Position numbers and translations under genes: made by a program. Positions 23,895 to 32,673 of a DNA stretch of 46,377 bases are shown in pieces. Location of the stretch: contig JAJDBW010000056.1 in the NCBI GenBank assembly GCA_029261155.1, forward strand, positions 1-46,377, in the 5' to 3' direction. Position 1 is the stretch's first letter. Every line of letters begins with the position of its first letter. Origin of the DNA: Nitrospirota bacterium. GTDB lineage: Bacteria; Nitrospirota; Nitrospiria; SBBL01; JAADHI01. The notes under the pieces are model-generated. The model was not told where the DNA came from and made no database searches. It saw nothing but the letters and a program-made list of their open reading frames with translations.

Positions 23895-26756
23895 CTAGTC
23901 CATAACTTTGGGCGTTAAGAAAACGAGAAGCTCCGAGGTGTCTTCCCGGGTTTCTTTATTTTTAAATAACCAGCCAATAAAAGGGATGTCCTTTAACCAG
24001 GGGATGCCGCTTTCCGACTCCGTTTTCGTGGTTTCATAAATTCCGCCGATCACCATGGTCTCACCGTCCATCAACAAGACATTGGTTGTGACTTCCTTTT
24101 TGAAAATGGGCGGACCCGGCGCACCCGGTGAAACGGGGCCGGCCTCGTTTTTCGAAAGATGCACATCGAGCAAAATCCCGCCATCAGGCGAAATATGCGG
24201 TGTGACCTTTAAGGTCAGGTTCGCATCGATAAATTGGACTTGGGTCCCTTCTTGAGAAACAGTGGAAAACGGAACCGATTCGCCTTGCTCGATTAAGGCT
24301 TCATGGTTATCGAGCACCATCACTTTCGGCGTGGAGACCACACGCGTTAAGGCCTGCGTTTCGCCCGCCGATAAGCGTAAATCGAGGGTAAAAGGATTTT
24401 GCGTAAATCGACCGAATGTAAAACCGATGCCGCCAAGACTGGTACTTGCAGGGAGATTAACGGCAAAGTCAGGCACTCCGGCATTAATGGGAGAGGTGGC
24501 TAAAGGATTTCCGATCCCGACGAGGTTGCCGTTAGACGTTGCATTGTAACCGGCGCCCCACTTAATCCCCAGACTTCTTAAAAAGACGGGCTTCACCTCG
24601 GCGATCCGGGCTTCGATCAAGACTTGCGGTGTCTTTGTATCCATCCGGCTCGAAAGGCGCTCGACCTCTTTTAGGTTGTCTTTAATATCTTTAACGATCA
24701 AGGCATTGGTTCGCGTATCGACCATGATTTCCCCGCGCGGCGAAAGGAGCTTTGTCAGCAGGGTTTTCATGGCATCTGCCTTGGCATAATTGACATAGAT
24801 CACGCGCGTCAAAAGATCTTCCGCTTTTACTTTTGTCTCCTTCGCCCGTGCCTCTTCGTCGCGTTGCTTTGCGAGGTTGGCCAAGGTTGCGACCCGGATA
24901 ATATTGCCTTCTCTATCTTTTCCGAGATTATGCATCTCAAGGATGATATCGAGGGCCTGATCCCAGGGGACGTCGTTCAGTTTCAGGGTCACCTTGCCGC
25001 TGACATCGTCGGCCATCACAAAATTTAATCCACTGACTTCCGCGATCAGACGAATGACATTGGTAATTTCGGCATCCTGAAAATCCAAGGAGATCTTTTT
25101 CCCGACATATCCTTCAGTCAGAGACGCTTGCTCTACTTCCAATTCCTCGATTTTGGGCGTGGAGAGAGACGTTAAGTTTTCACTCGCCTCTTTTTGCCGA
25201 AGACGTTTAAGGAAGGTCTTTTTTCTTGCCGAGTCTTTTTTCGAGAGATCCGCGACTTGCACCGCTTGTTCTTCATCGGCTTCCTTAAGACTTTCATCTT
25301 CAATGCCAGGTGTCGACTTTTCGGATGTCCCAGTGGGGAGGGAAGGCGGCAAGGAAGGTAGTGCTCCGGTTTCTGGGGTATTCACTGATGGGCTCTGCAT
25401 CGCCTTGGATTGCGCCAGGGCTGTTGAGGCTGCATCAGCCCCAGATGGACTCGCAACCTCCGCCGGTGCATCCGCGATAGGATTAACAACGCTCGGGCTT
25501 TGTTTTACCACTTGGCTTTTCGTTTCTTCGGAGGAACTTGGAAGATCTTCTTTGGCTGCCTTGGCTGTCAAAGTGACCTTCAATTGGTTTTGATCGAGTT
25601 CCCAGGCATAATGAATGGGTGCATTTAGATCGACAACCAAGCGGAGTTTTTTCTCGTGTTGTCCAATTCGAACTTGCTTAATATGTACATCTTCGGATGC
25701 AATTTTTGTGAGACGGCGTTGCGCCCGGACACCAGGCAGATCGATCACTAAACGCTGGCTATCAACAAAAAACAGGTTGGGGGATAAAACGCCATCGGCG
25801 GTGACAACCAGCTGTAATTCTTGACCGTGAACCCAGTGAATGGATTTAACGCGGCTGGCCGGAGGAAGCGGGATCGTCTCCTCAGCGAAAGACGCCTCAT
25901 CCATGAGTGTTGTCTTTGTGACCGTCGCCTTCGGTGCTGACATTTTTTCTTCGACAAGGGACGCCTCGTTCTCGACGGGCTCCGTACTTTCGAGTGTCTC
26001 TTCATTTGGCGAATCACTCACGAGCGGAACCAATGCAGGAGGATCAGCGATTTGCCCCGGTGATCCGGCACCTGCTTTTTCTAAAGATTCACTCGCAGGC
26101 TTTTCCATCATCTGAGTCGAACCGGCTTTGGCGGAAGTGCCGATTGAATCTGCCAGACTCGATCCCATGCTGTTTAATGCACCTTCACCAGGGCTTTCTG
26201 TCACCGCAAGCGCAGCGGGAGCCGCTTCCAGGCCCAGTCCAGCAGCCGGAATTTCCATCCCCTTTTCGGCTGACGGTGGGCTCACAATTTCTTGCTCCAT
26301 CTCGTCCGCTTCTAAAGCGGTAAATTGGCTTTTCATCGGCTCCGACTCGGCCACTTCGATAACAAGGTTCATTCCTTCTGTTTTGACTTCTGCTTCTACC
26401 GAATCGTCCAAAAGGAATTCAAGACGAGCAACATTGTCTCCTCCCCCCTGCGCGGGTCGAATGACGCGCACGGGACCGGTCTCCATTTGGATCTCTTCGT
26501 TGAACCGGCCTAGGCTCACGCCCGCCATATCAATGACGAGGCGGTCGGGATCAGTAAGATGGAAGGTGGTATAGATCATCGGCTCTTCACCCAGGACTTC
26601 GATGGTCATCTTTCCGTTTTCCTCGATCACTCGAATATCTTGGATTTCCGTCGATGGGGAAGAATCGATCTGTGCTTTCGGCTTAGTAACGACACAAGAC
26701 ATACCAAAAGCCGAGATCATTAATATCGCTGTCATTCGAACCCATTGACCGATCAT
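23895..26756 (-). CDS. pilQ: Type IV pilus secretin PilQ
   Basis: A 953-residue outer-membrane secretin that forms the gated pore for the pilus. There are two peptidoglycan-binding AMIN domains, at about residues 38-140 (MIYTTFHLTDPDRLVIDMAG) and 302-395 (NLFFVDSQRLVIDLPGV). The linkers after them (about 145-300 and 400-545) are Ser/Pro/Glu/Ala-rich. A secretin/TonB short N-terminal domain lies at about 550-600 (ISLDFQDAEITNVIRLIAEV), an N1-type domain at about 650-705, and the secretin core at 708-953, ending GWLFKNKETREDTSELLVFL. The N-terminus ends GMSC, but -3 is Gly, so lipidation is doubtful. The start overlaps the pilP stop as ATGA. Confidence 0.95.
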   Translation of the reverse strand: MIGQWVRMTAILMISAFGMSCVVTKPKAQIDSSPSTEIQDIRVIEENGKMTIEVLGEEPMIYTTFHLTDPDRLVIDMAGVSLGRFNEEIQMETGPVRVIRPAQGGGDNVARLEFLLDDSVEAEVKTEGMNLVIEVAESEPMKSQFTALEADEMEQEIVSPPSAEKGMEIPAAGLGLEAAPAALAVTESPGEGALNSMGSSLADSIGTSAKAGSTQMMEKPASESLEKAGAGSPGQIADPPALVPLVSDSPNEETLESTEPVENEASLVEEKMSAPKATVTKTTLMDEASFAEETIPLPPASRVKSIHWVHGQELQLVVTADGVLSPNLFFVDSQRLVIDLPGVRAQRRLTKIASEDVHIKQVRIGQHEKKLRLVVDLNAPIHYAWELDQNQLKVTLTAKAAKEDLPSSSEETKSQVVKQSPSVVNPIADAPAEVASPSGADAASTALAQSKAMQSPSVNTPETGALPSLPPSLPTGTSEKSTPGIEDESLKEADEEQAVQVADLSKKDSARKKTFLKRLRQKEASENLTSLSTPKIEELEVEQASLTEGYVGKKISLDFQDAEITNVIRLIAEVSGLNFVMADDVSGKVTLKLNDVPWDQALDIILEMHNLGKDREGNIIRVATLANLAKQRDEEARAKETKVKAEDLLTRVIYVNYAKADAMKTLLTKLLSPRGEIMVDTRTNALIVKDIKDNLKEVERLSSRMDTKTPQVLIEARIAEVKPVFLRSLGIKWGAGYNATSNGNLVGIGNPLATSPINAGVPDFAVNLPASTSLGGIGFTFGRFTQNPFTLDLRLSAGETQALTRVVSTPKVMVLDNHEALIEQGESVPFSTVSQEGTQVQFIDANLTLKVTPHISPDGGILLDVHLSKNEAGPVSPGAPGPPIFKKEVTTNVLLMDGETMVIGGIYETTKTESESGIPWLKDIPFIGWLFKNKETREDTSELLVFLTPKVMD

Positions 26757-27358
26757 TCTTGCCCCTCCTTATGGGGATGAAGTTCCATGATTACATCGTT
26801 CTGACTTGTTTCTCCAAATATGCTCAAAAGGCTCTCCTCAACGACGACTTCATTTTGTGTAATGCGTTTGATCACGCCATTATTGAGTCCGATGCGGGTT
26901 CCAACGCGAACGGTATATCCGCTGCCTCCAGGGACAGTCACAATTGCGCTGGGACCCATTTCGCCCCATATGATTCCAATGAGTTTCAAATCAGAAAGAT
27001 CTCTTCTTTGTAGCGGAGGGAGGCTATCGACATTTCTTTGAAGGTTTGCAGCCGACCTAGAGATCACAATGGATCGAAAAGGATCGCGCCGACCCTTCGG
27101 ATTGTAATTGATTAAAACCTCCTCCGTCTTTTCTTCCACAGACTCCCCCTCTGGGGAAAGCGTATTGACCTCATTGAGCGCCTCTTCGGGCTCAGAAGCT
27201 GCCGTGATTGGAACAGCCACCGCAGGTTTGGACTCGGGAGGCGTTTGTGCCGAACTACAGGCGCTCAAGAAACCTGAAAAAATAAATACAAGCGGCAATA
27301 AAACAAGATACGGTTTTTTCATTCGATCCCATTCAAAACGTGTCGGCGTCCGCATCAC
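26753..27358 (-). CDS. pilP: Type IV pilus assembly lipoprotein PilP
   Basis: A 201-residue inner-membrane lipoprotein with type II signal peptide and lipobox LSAC, Cys34. The mature PilP domain starts with NPKGRRDPFRSIV and contains LSDLKLIGIIWGEMGPSAIV and VRVGTRIGLNNGVIKRITQN. PilP links the PilMNO platform to the PilQ secretin. The listed start is GTG overlapping the pilO stop; the adjacent ATG at 27355 has GGAG at a better distance, and ATG 27322 would give the most usual signal-peptide length. The stop overlaps pilQ by 4 bases. Confidence 0.92.
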   Translation of the reverse strand: MMRTPTRFEWDRMKKPYLVLLPLVFIFSGFLSACSSAQTPPESKPAVAVPITAASEPEEALNEVNTLSPEGESVEEKTEEVLINYNPKGRRDPFRSIVISRSAANLQRNVDSLPPLQRRDLSDLKLIGIIWGEMGPSAIVTVPGGSGYTVRVGTRIGLNNGVIKRITQNEVVVEESLLSIFGETSQNDVIMELHPHKEGQE

Positions 27359-27933
27359 TTCTCCGATGACGCAAAGGCCGTTGCTGAAAACCGGGTTTGA
27401 ATCGTGACCCGGTTTTGATCGACCACGGGTGAAGACATTTTAATATTAGACACATTGACGATGCGCCTTAGCTTACTGATTTTATCAAAGAAGGCACCCA
27501 CCGAATGGTAGCCCCCCGCAACCTCTACGCTCACCGGTATTTCGATGTAGAGCCCCGAAGCATTTTCTTTTTTGGCACCCGGTCGCCAGAGCTTAAAATC
27601 GAGGCCGCTTCGACCGCCCAATTCGGACACCTGCTTTAGAAGGACTTCGATCTCCGCCTGAGAAGGGAGCTGTTCTTTTTGTTCTTTCAACTGCCGCTGA
27701 AGGGCCAGATATTCCTTTTTCAAAACATCCAAACGTCGGACTTTGACGCGCTGCACATTGATCTCGTCGTTGAGCGCCGCGATCTCCTTTTCAATTTTTT
27801 CAATGGCTTCGCCTTTTGGAATAAAAACAAACCATATGAAGGCGCCGGAGACAAGGATGACGGCCATAAAAAGGCCGATCAGCTTTTGTTTATTCGAAAG
27901 GTTTTTTAGGGTATTGAGTTGAAGATCCATCAT
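27355..27933 (-). CDS. pilO: Type IV pilus alignment protein PilO
   Basis: A 192-residue bitopic inner-membrane protein. A short cytoplasmic part is followed by a helix (LIGLFMAVILVSGAFIWFVF), a coiled coil (IEKIEKEIAALNDEINVQRV to LKEQKEQL) and a ferredoxin-like periplasmic domain (LYIEIPVSVEVAGGYHSVGA, then FFDKISKLRRIVNVSNIKM). This is the usual PilO layout. It pairs with PilN and aligns the motor with PilP and PilQ. The pilO stop overlaps the pilP start; 35 bases separate it from pilN. Confidence 0.94.
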   Translation of the reverse strand: MMDLQLNTLKNLSNKQKLIGLFMAVILVSGAFIWFVFIPKGEAIEKIEKEIAALNDEINVQRVKVRRLDVLKKEYLALQRQLKEQKEQLPSQAEIEVLLKQVSELGGRSGLDFKLWRPGAKKENASGLYIEIPVSVEVAGGYHSVGAFFDKISKLRRIVNVSNIKMSSPVVDQNRVTIQTRFSATAFASSEK

Positions 27934-27968
27934 AAGGGAAACTGCTGAATGCCTTTTCTACAATAAGT

Positions 27969-28517
27969 TTACGAAAGAATCGACCATTTTAGCCGGAAGG
28001 AATAGACCGTGATATTTGCTTCCTTGTTTTGCCTTGATTCGACAATCTGGACATCCTGAAAGGCCGAAGCTTCTTTTAAATTGTTGATGAAATCCACAAT
28101 TTCGTTATTCGTTGTCGCCTTACCCGTTAGATCGATAGTCCCCGATTGCTCGCTGAGACTCACGAGCCAAACCCGTTCCGGCAAACGCTTGCTAATTTCG
28201 TCGAGTAGATAGACGGGTATCGCCTGATTCTTTTTCAGCTGTTGAATAATCTGAATCTTCTCTTTGGCTTTAACTTTATCCGCCTCAAAATTCTCGACTT
28301 CTTTCACTTGGACTTTCAAAGTCGCCAATTCCTGAGTCAGACCTTTTTTTTGCGCCTTCAACTGCTCAACGGAAGCATCGAGAAGGCTCCACCCGATATA
28401 CCAGGCAACGACAAGGACGATCGAAGCCAAAACCACCCAGACGAGTTGAGATTCAAGCTGAACCTTCTTCTTTGTTTTCTTCGTTTTTTCTGGGGTGAGC
28501 AGGTTGATCTTTATCAT
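27969..28517 (-). CDS. pilN: Type IV pilus alignment protein PilN
   Basis: A 182-residue bitopic inner-membrane protein beginning MIKINLLTPEK, the conserved IN-L-L motif by which PilN binds cytoplasmic PilM. A transmembrane helix follows (LVWVVLASIVLVVAWYIGW), then a coiled coil and a fimbrial-assembly-type domain with RLPERVWLVSLSEQSGTIDL. It lies 3 bases after pilM. Basic residues between the motif and the helix (KKTKKTKKK) are consistent with a cytoplasmic N-terminus. Confidence 0.95.
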   Translation of the reverse strand: MIKINLLTPEKTKKTKKKVQLESQLVWVVLASIVLVVAWYIGWSLLDASVEQLKAQKKGLTQELATLKVQVKEVENFEADKVKAKEKIQIIQQLKKNQAIPVYLLDEISKRLPERVWLVSLSEQSGTIDLTGKATTNNEIVDFINNLKEASAFQDVQIVESRQNKEANITVYSFRLKWSILS

Positions 28518-28520
28518 AAG

Positions 28521-29594
28521 CTAACGATCTCCCACTGCACGTAAAGCCAAGCCGACACCCACGGTGGCCAAGGGGGCCATCTCTTCGATATAAATGGGAT
28601 CGAAGGCGGTATCGGACACTTCAATATTGCGAAAAGGATTGGTCGACTCAACCGGTACATTCAACTTTTCTGAAAGGTGTGAGACCAGATTCAGCACCTT
28701 TGAACAACCACCACTAATAAGGATTCTGCCAATTTCGTCATTGGACGACGTGGTTTTAAAATAGTCGAACGATCGAATCACCTCGGACGCAATTTTTTCA
28801 TTGAGCAAATCGATAATATTGAGCAAGGCTTCTTGATCAACCCCTTCTATCTTTTCTCCCCGTTTCGCCATTTCCGCGTCTTCAAAACTGAGATTAAACT
28901 CTCTTTGAATCGTCTCGCTGTAGCGGTTGCCCCCAATCGAAATATCGCGCGTAAAAGCGAACAAGCCGCCTTTAATGATATTGATATTCATCACACTCGC
29001 GCCAATATCAACCAAGGCAACCACCTCACCTTGTTTAATGTCATAGTTAATCGCGAACATATTCTCCAGTGTAAAAGCATCCACATCCACGATCACCGGT
29101 TGGAGCCCCGCTTCCATGACGATGGTCGTGTATTCGGATAATTTTTCCCGCTTCACCGCGACAAGCAAGACGTCCATTTGATCACTGGCTTCTTCAGGGT
29201 CGGACGATTCCAAAATATTAAAGTCTATATTCACGTCATTGATATCAAAGGGGATATATTGCTCGGCTTCCCATTTAATCGATTCCTCCAACTCTTCTTC
29301 AGACATCACCGGAAGTTGGATTTTTTTGACGATGACAGAGTGTCCCGAAACGGCAAAGGCGACCTCTTTGGATTGCAGATCTTGCTCTTCGACCAGTTCT
29401 TTAATGATGTCGATCACGCGTCCGGCGTCCATCACGGTTCCGTCTACAATCAGTTCGGAATCGAGCGGTTTAACCCCGAATTTTTTAAGCTGATACCCTT
29501 TACCCACACGCTCCAATTGCACTAACTTGATCGCGCCGGAACCAATATCCAGGCCGACTAAACGTTTTGGACTCGAAAAAAAAGAAAACCCCAT
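28521..29594 (-). CDS. pilM: Type IV pilus actin-like ATPase PilM
   Basis: A 357-residue cytoplasmic protein of the actin/FtsA fold. Phosphate-binding motifs are GLDIGSGAIKLVQLERVGKG near the N-terminus, VALVDIGASVMNINIIKGGL in the middle, and the adenosine segment GRILISGGCSKVLNLVSHLS. PilM binds the N-terminal peptide of PilN and anchors the alignment complex in the cytoplasm. The start ATG overlaps the TAA of the MerR-like gene (TAATG), so the two are translationally coupled. Confidence 0.95.
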   Translation of the reverse strand: MGFSFFSSPKRLVGLDIGSGAIKLVQLERVGKGYQLKKFGVKPLDSELIVDGTVMDAGRVIDIIKELVEEQDLQSKEVAFAVSGHSVIVKKIQLPVMSEEELEESIKWEAEQYIPFDINDVNIDFNILESSDPEEASDQMDVLLVAVKREKLSEYTTIVMEAGLQPVIVDVDAFTLENMFAINYDIKQGEVVALVDIGASVMNINIIKGGLFAFTRDISIGGNRYSETIQREFNLSFEDAEMAKRGEKIEGVDQEALLNIIDLLNEKIASEVIRSFDYFKTTSSNDEIGRILISGGCSKVLNLVSHLSEKLNVPVESTNPFRNIEVSDTAFDPIYIEEMAPLATVGVGLALRAVGDR

Positions 29595-29806
29595 TATTTT
29601 TTACCTCGGACTTTACTCCCCGGTCGGGTTGAAATTATTTTTTTGATCTCTTTGATGTGGCGAGAAGAATAGAGCCGCCAGTTTCGCCAATCCCGCCCAA
29701 CCCCTGAAATAAGGCCTTCCATCTCCCATCGAAACAAGGTCGCTTTAGAAATGTCGAACAGCGCACAAATATCCTTCGTTTTGTATTTTGTTTTCTCTTT
29801 TGGCAT
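29594..29806 (-). CDS. Small MerR-type helix-turn-helix protein
   Basis: A 70-residue protein that is almost entirely a MerR-like winged helix: TKDICALFDISKATLFRWEM is the helix-turn-helix, and NWRLYSSRHIKEIKKI is the wing with the usual R-x-Y motif. There is no effector domain, so it may be a simple DNA-binding regulator. It is the first gene of the pil transcript and shares a TAATG overlap with pilM, an arrangement that suggests it regulates the pil operon or its own promoter. A 12-bp palindrome sits over the -10 of that promoter. Confidence 0.8.
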   Translation of the reverse strand: MPKEKTKYKTKDICALFDISKATLFRWEMEGLISGVGRDWRNWRLYSSRHIKEIKKIISTRPGSKVRGKK

Positions 29807-29846
29807 GTGGAGTGATCCTCTAGATACCGAGAGGGTTATGATAGTA

Positions 29847-29874
29847 AGTATACTTAGTGTTCAACATCTGTCAA
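29847..29874 (-). promoter_or_regulatory. Strong sigma-70-type promoter of the MerR-pil-aro operon, with palindrome
   Basis: On the minus strand TTGACA (29869-29874) and TATACT (29847-29852) are 16 nt apart. The -10 lies inside a 12-bp perfect palindrome, TAAGTATACTTA, at 29845-29856, a candidate operator. The predicted start of transcription is near 29840, about 34 bases before the ATG of the MerR-like gene. Confidence 0.7.
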
Positions 29875-29933
29875 GGAAGGAGGAAAGTTTCCGTATTTCA
29901 TTAAATTATTGCGGTGAGAGGACTCAGGACGCG

Positions 29934-29947
29934 CCCCCAAAAGGGGG
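29934..29947. terminator. Short G/C hairpin between the LPP20-like gene and the pil promoter
   Basis: CCCCC (29934-29938), loop AAAA, GGGGG (29943-29947). On the minus strand it follows the stop of the LPP20-like gene by about 22 bases. No T run comes after it in that direction, so termination is uncertain. It may also be a remnant of the C/G-rich repeat type seen at 18891. Confidence 0.35.
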
Positions 29948-29968
29948 TTTAAAAAAATAGATTTGTCC

Positions 29969-30454
29969 CTAAGGGAGAACGGACCGAGGGAAATTGCTCT
30001 CTCTCTGAGGGTTGGAGGTGGGTTTTTGTTTCTTCTTGGCCAAGCCGATTGTGGCCTTAAAATTCTCTCCCAAAAACAACTCTGCAACAATATTAACGCC
30101 TCGCTCTCCGATCTCGGTTCGGACGATCTTTGCGCCGCGAATAAAAGACACAATCTTGGGTTTCATCGTTTCATCTTTATCCGAGAGATTGGAGATCGTC
30201 TTTTTCGAATCCGTCATGAGCGACATGATTTGGGATTCTAATTGGGTATAGGCATCCACTTTCGCGTGCTGAATGGCCTGGATTCTTTCTGAGATCGATC
30301 CGGCTTTCTCCAGTACGCCGAAACCGCTTGCGCTAAGTGTCACATTCGCCCAATCGGACTGAGCGTTCTCTGGCGGATCCGATTGGCAAGAAACGAGGAA
30401 AAAGGTCAGGAACAGGAGGGGAAGACCAAAACCCAGACGTATCCGCTGATTCAC
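29969..30454 (-). CDS. LPP20-like lipoprotein
   Basis: A 161-residue lipoprotein with signal peptide GLPLLFLTFFLVSC, lipobox LVSC, Cys23. The mature part has the LPP20/FlgO-like pattern: VLEKAGSISERIQAIQHAKV followed by DAYTQLESQI, then FIRGAKIVRTEIGERGVNIV with a terminal strand. Members are small outer-membrane lipoproteins of unclear role, some linked to motility or surface organelles. It starts with GTG, overlapping the ubiX stop by 4 bases (GTGA), and it is the last gene of the lptC-to-ubiX run. Confidence 0.75.
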   Translation of the reverse strand: MNQRIRLGFGLPLLFLTFFLVSCQSDPPENAQSDWANVTLSASGFGVLEKAGSISERIQAIQHAKVDAYTQLESQIMSLMTDSKKTISNLSDKDETMKPKIVSFIRGAKIVRTEIGERGVNIVAELFLGENFKATIGLAKKKQKPTSNPQRESNFPRSVLP

Positions 30455-31047
30455 GATTCGGTCCAGCGGGTATACAATGTGTTTTGCACACCCAGCAGGT
30501 CGAGTGCACGCCCAACAACGGATTGCACGAGATCCTGAATCGACTTGGGCCGATTATAAAATGGCGGCATGGCAGGGAGCAAGGTTGCGCCAAGCTCGGC
30601 CATGGTCAGCATATTTCGAAGGTGGACTTGGTTCAGTGGAGTCTCACGAGGAATGAGGATTAGCCGTCGTCCTTCCTTTAAACTGACATCGGCCGCGCGT
30701 TCAATTAAGCTTGACGAAAACCCATGCGACACGCCCGCCAAGGTTTTCATAGAACAGGGCGCAATCACCATGCCATCACTATGAACAGAACCACTGGCGA
30801 TCGGCGCCGTCATATCTTGCTCATCGCAATAGACGAGTTCCTGCTTTGCATACCGTTTCTTCAAGATCTTAGAAGTCTCCAAAAATCGCCCGCCCCAATC
30901 CAGGCCCATTTCTTCTCTAATAATCAATCGCGCAGAGGGTGAAAGAATAAGGTAGACACGATGCTTCTCTTTTAGGAGATACTCCAATAGGGTTAGGCCA
31001 TAAATGGCACCGCTGGCGCCTGATATTGCCACAACATAACTTGCCAC
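30451..31047 (-). CDS. ubiX: Flavin prenyltransferase UbiX
   Basis: A 198-residue flavoprotein that attaches dimethylallyl phosphate to FMN to make the prenylated cofactor of UbiD decarboxylases. The signatures are SGASGAIYG at the N-terminus, LSPSARL, APCSMKTLAGVSHGFSSSLI with ERAADV, and LIPRETPLNQVHLRNML ending in LPAMPPFYNRP. No ubiD is in the window. It lies 54 bases after rapZ and overlaps the LPP20-like gene by 4 bases. Confidence 0.94.
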   Translation of the reverse strand: MASYVVAISGASGAIYGLTLLEYLLKEKHRVYLILSPSARLIIREEMGLDWGGRFLETSKILKKRYAKQELVYCDEQDMTAPIASGSVHSDGMVIAPCSMKTLAGVSHGFSSSLIERAADVSLKEGRRLILIPRETPLNQVHLRNMLTMAELGATLLPAMPPFYNRPKSIQDLVQSVVGRALDLLGVQNTLYTRWTES

Positions 31048-31101
31048 GCGTTTTTCCTTTCTTTAATAAAGTAGGGTGCTGATCTTTACTATTGCCGAAA
31101 C

Positions 31102-31986
31102 TCAATCGTCCTGGGTGATGTCACGGTGTTTGAACAACACCTTAATGCCTTTATTCTGCATATCTTCTTTCACTAAATTTAAAATGGCCACTGAACGATG
31201 CCGCCCTCCGGTACAGCCGATGCCGATTGTTAAATAACTCTTCCCTTCTCTCTCGTAGAGCGGAAGAAGAAAATCGAGGAGTTGGTAAAGTTTATCCAAA
31301 AAGGCGTTTGTCTCCGGCAAGCGCATAATATACTCTTTTACAGGCGTATCGTTACCGGTTAGCGGCCTCAATTCATCAACTAGGAACGGATTACTCAAGA
31401 AACGGACATCGAACAAAAGATCGAGATCGTATGGGGTGCCGTACTTATACCCAAAGGAGGTCAGCGACAAATTCAGGTGTCGGTCTTTTTCAGTGCCGAC
31501 ATAATCGCCGGTGATTAATTCTTTAAGCTGCTGCACATGATAGTCGGAGGTATCGATCACCCGATCAGCGCGCTTCCTGAGATCTTGCAGAATCTCCCGC
31601 TCCCGTTTAATGCCATCCACAACCGTGCCGGTTTTCGCCAGGGGATGCGGACGCCGGGTCTCCGAAAATCGCCTTTGCAGGATTTCGTCTCGGGCATGAA
31701 GAAAGAGAAGCTCGACTTGATAACCCTCTTCAATTAGTCGATCAAAGACCAACAAAAAATTATTGAGAAAAGATCGCTCCCGAATATCAATCCCAATGGC
31801 CGCTTGCGAAATTTCATTTCGAGATTGCCTACACAGACGAACAAACTTTGGAAGCAATTGGGGCGGCAAATTGTCGATGCAGAAAAAACCCAGATCCTCA
31901 AAACATTTAATCGCGCAGCTCTTGCCCGAACCGGATAAGCCGCTGATGATCACAATCCGAACACCCTTATCTTCTTCCGACTTCAT
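31102..31986 (-). CDS. rapZ: RNase adapter / nucleotide-binding protein RapZ (YvcJ)
   Basis: A 294-residue P-loop protein. Walker A GLSGSGKS is at residues 16-23, followed by CFEDLGFFCIDNLPPQLLPK. The C-terminal RNA-binding domain contains FGYKYGTPYDLDLLFDVRFL and IGCTGGRHRSV. In E. coli RapZ directs small RNAs to RNase E to control amino-sugar synthesis, and in other phyla its role is less clear. It sits next to hpf and rpoN as in proteobacteria, but ptsN, which usually lies between hpf and rapZ there, is absent. Confidence 0.95.
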   Translation of the reverse strand: MKSEEDKGVRIVIISGLSGSGKSCAIKCFEDLGFFCIDNLPPQLLPKFVRLCRQSRNEISQAAIGIDIRERSFLNNFLLVFDRLIEEGYQVELLFLHARDEILQRRFSETRRPHPLAKTGTVVDGIKREREILQDLRKRADRVIDTSDYHVQQLKELITGDYVGTEKDRHLNLSLTSFGYKYGTPYDLDLLFDVRFLSNPFLVDELRPLTGNDTPVKEYIMRLPETNAFLDKLYQLLDFLLPLYEREGKSYLTIGIGCTGGRHRSVAILNLVKEDMQNKGIKVLFKHRDITQDD

Positions 31987-32034
31987 CGCCTCTTTGCCGG
32001 TCGTGCACCAGTCCCCAACACGGCTCCAATCCCT

Positions 32035-32562
32035 TTAGCTTAAATGAACCGGTTCGATCAAGCCCAGACTGCCATCTTTCCGCTTATACAACACATTAAT
32101 ATTTTTACTTTCGTTATTTCCGAAGATAAAGAAATTATTTCCCAACAACTCCATTTGAAAAGCTGCTTCTTCGAGTGGCATGGGCTTCACTGCAAACTGC
32201 TTGCGTTTTTTAATATGCCCTTTTTCCCAAATTTCGCTCGGCGGCGTTTCATCCAAGACAAGGTTGTTGTGAACGCGATGGTCGCAAAGCTTTTCTTTAT
32301 ACTTCTTGAGTTGCCTTTCGATTTTGGACATGGCCTTATCGACCGAGGCATACATTTCGTCGGTCTCCGTCTCGGCTTGAAGAATAAAGCCTTTTACTTT
32401 GACCAGTACCTCCGCAAGATGGCGATACTTTTCGACCTTGAGTGTGAAGATCACTTGCGTCGCCTTCGACGTGTACTTCTTAATCTTTTCTGCGCGTGTC
32501 TCAACGTATTCTTTTAGTGCTGGCGTGATTTCTAATTGTTTTCCTGTAATCATTACTTCCAT
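32035..32562 (-). CDS. hpf: Long-form ribosome hibernation promoting factor
   Basis: A 175-residue protein: an N-terminal S30AE/YfiA domain (EVMITGKQLEITPALKEYVE, MSKIERQLKKYKEKLCDHR), a linker, and a C-terminal dimerisation domain (KPMPLEEAAFQMELLGNNFF, INVLYKRKDGSLGLIEP). The long form dimerises stalled ribosomes into 100S particles by itself, without RMF. Located between rpoN and rapZ, the common order. The ribosome-binding site AGGAGG lies 7 bases before its ATG. Confidence 0.95.
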   Translation of the reverse strand: MEVMITGKQLEITPALKEYVETRAEKIKKYTSKATQVIFTLKVEKYRHLAEVLVKVKGFILQAETETDEMYASVDKAMSKIERQLKKYKEKLCDHRVHNNLVLDETPPSEIWEKGHIKKRKQFAVKPMPLEEAAFQMELLGNNFFIFGNNESKNINVLYKRKDGSLGLIEPVHLS

Positions 32563-32673
32563 AATCGCCTCCTAACAGAACGAAATCGATGGACGCCACT
32601 TCGTGTTTGAGTCGGACGGGAATGCAAGGATCGGCAGATTTTCATCTGCAGCGCGAGGCCCCGGACAGGGTTC

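Noticed and set aside
26694-26756. Lipoprotein signal in PilQ (GMSC)
   Set aside because: The -3 residue is Gly and -2 is Met, which does not fit a lipobox, and PilQ secretins are not usually lipidated; treated as a normal signal peptide with a chance Cys.
29935-29960. Small plus-strand peptide near the CCCCC/GGGGG hairpin
   Set aside because: No ribosome-binding site, and it falls in the promoter and terminator region of minus-strand genes.
32634-32649. GCAGAT/ATCTGC hairpin between rpoN and hpf as a terminator
   Set aside because: Only a 6-bp stem with no T run; more likely chance.
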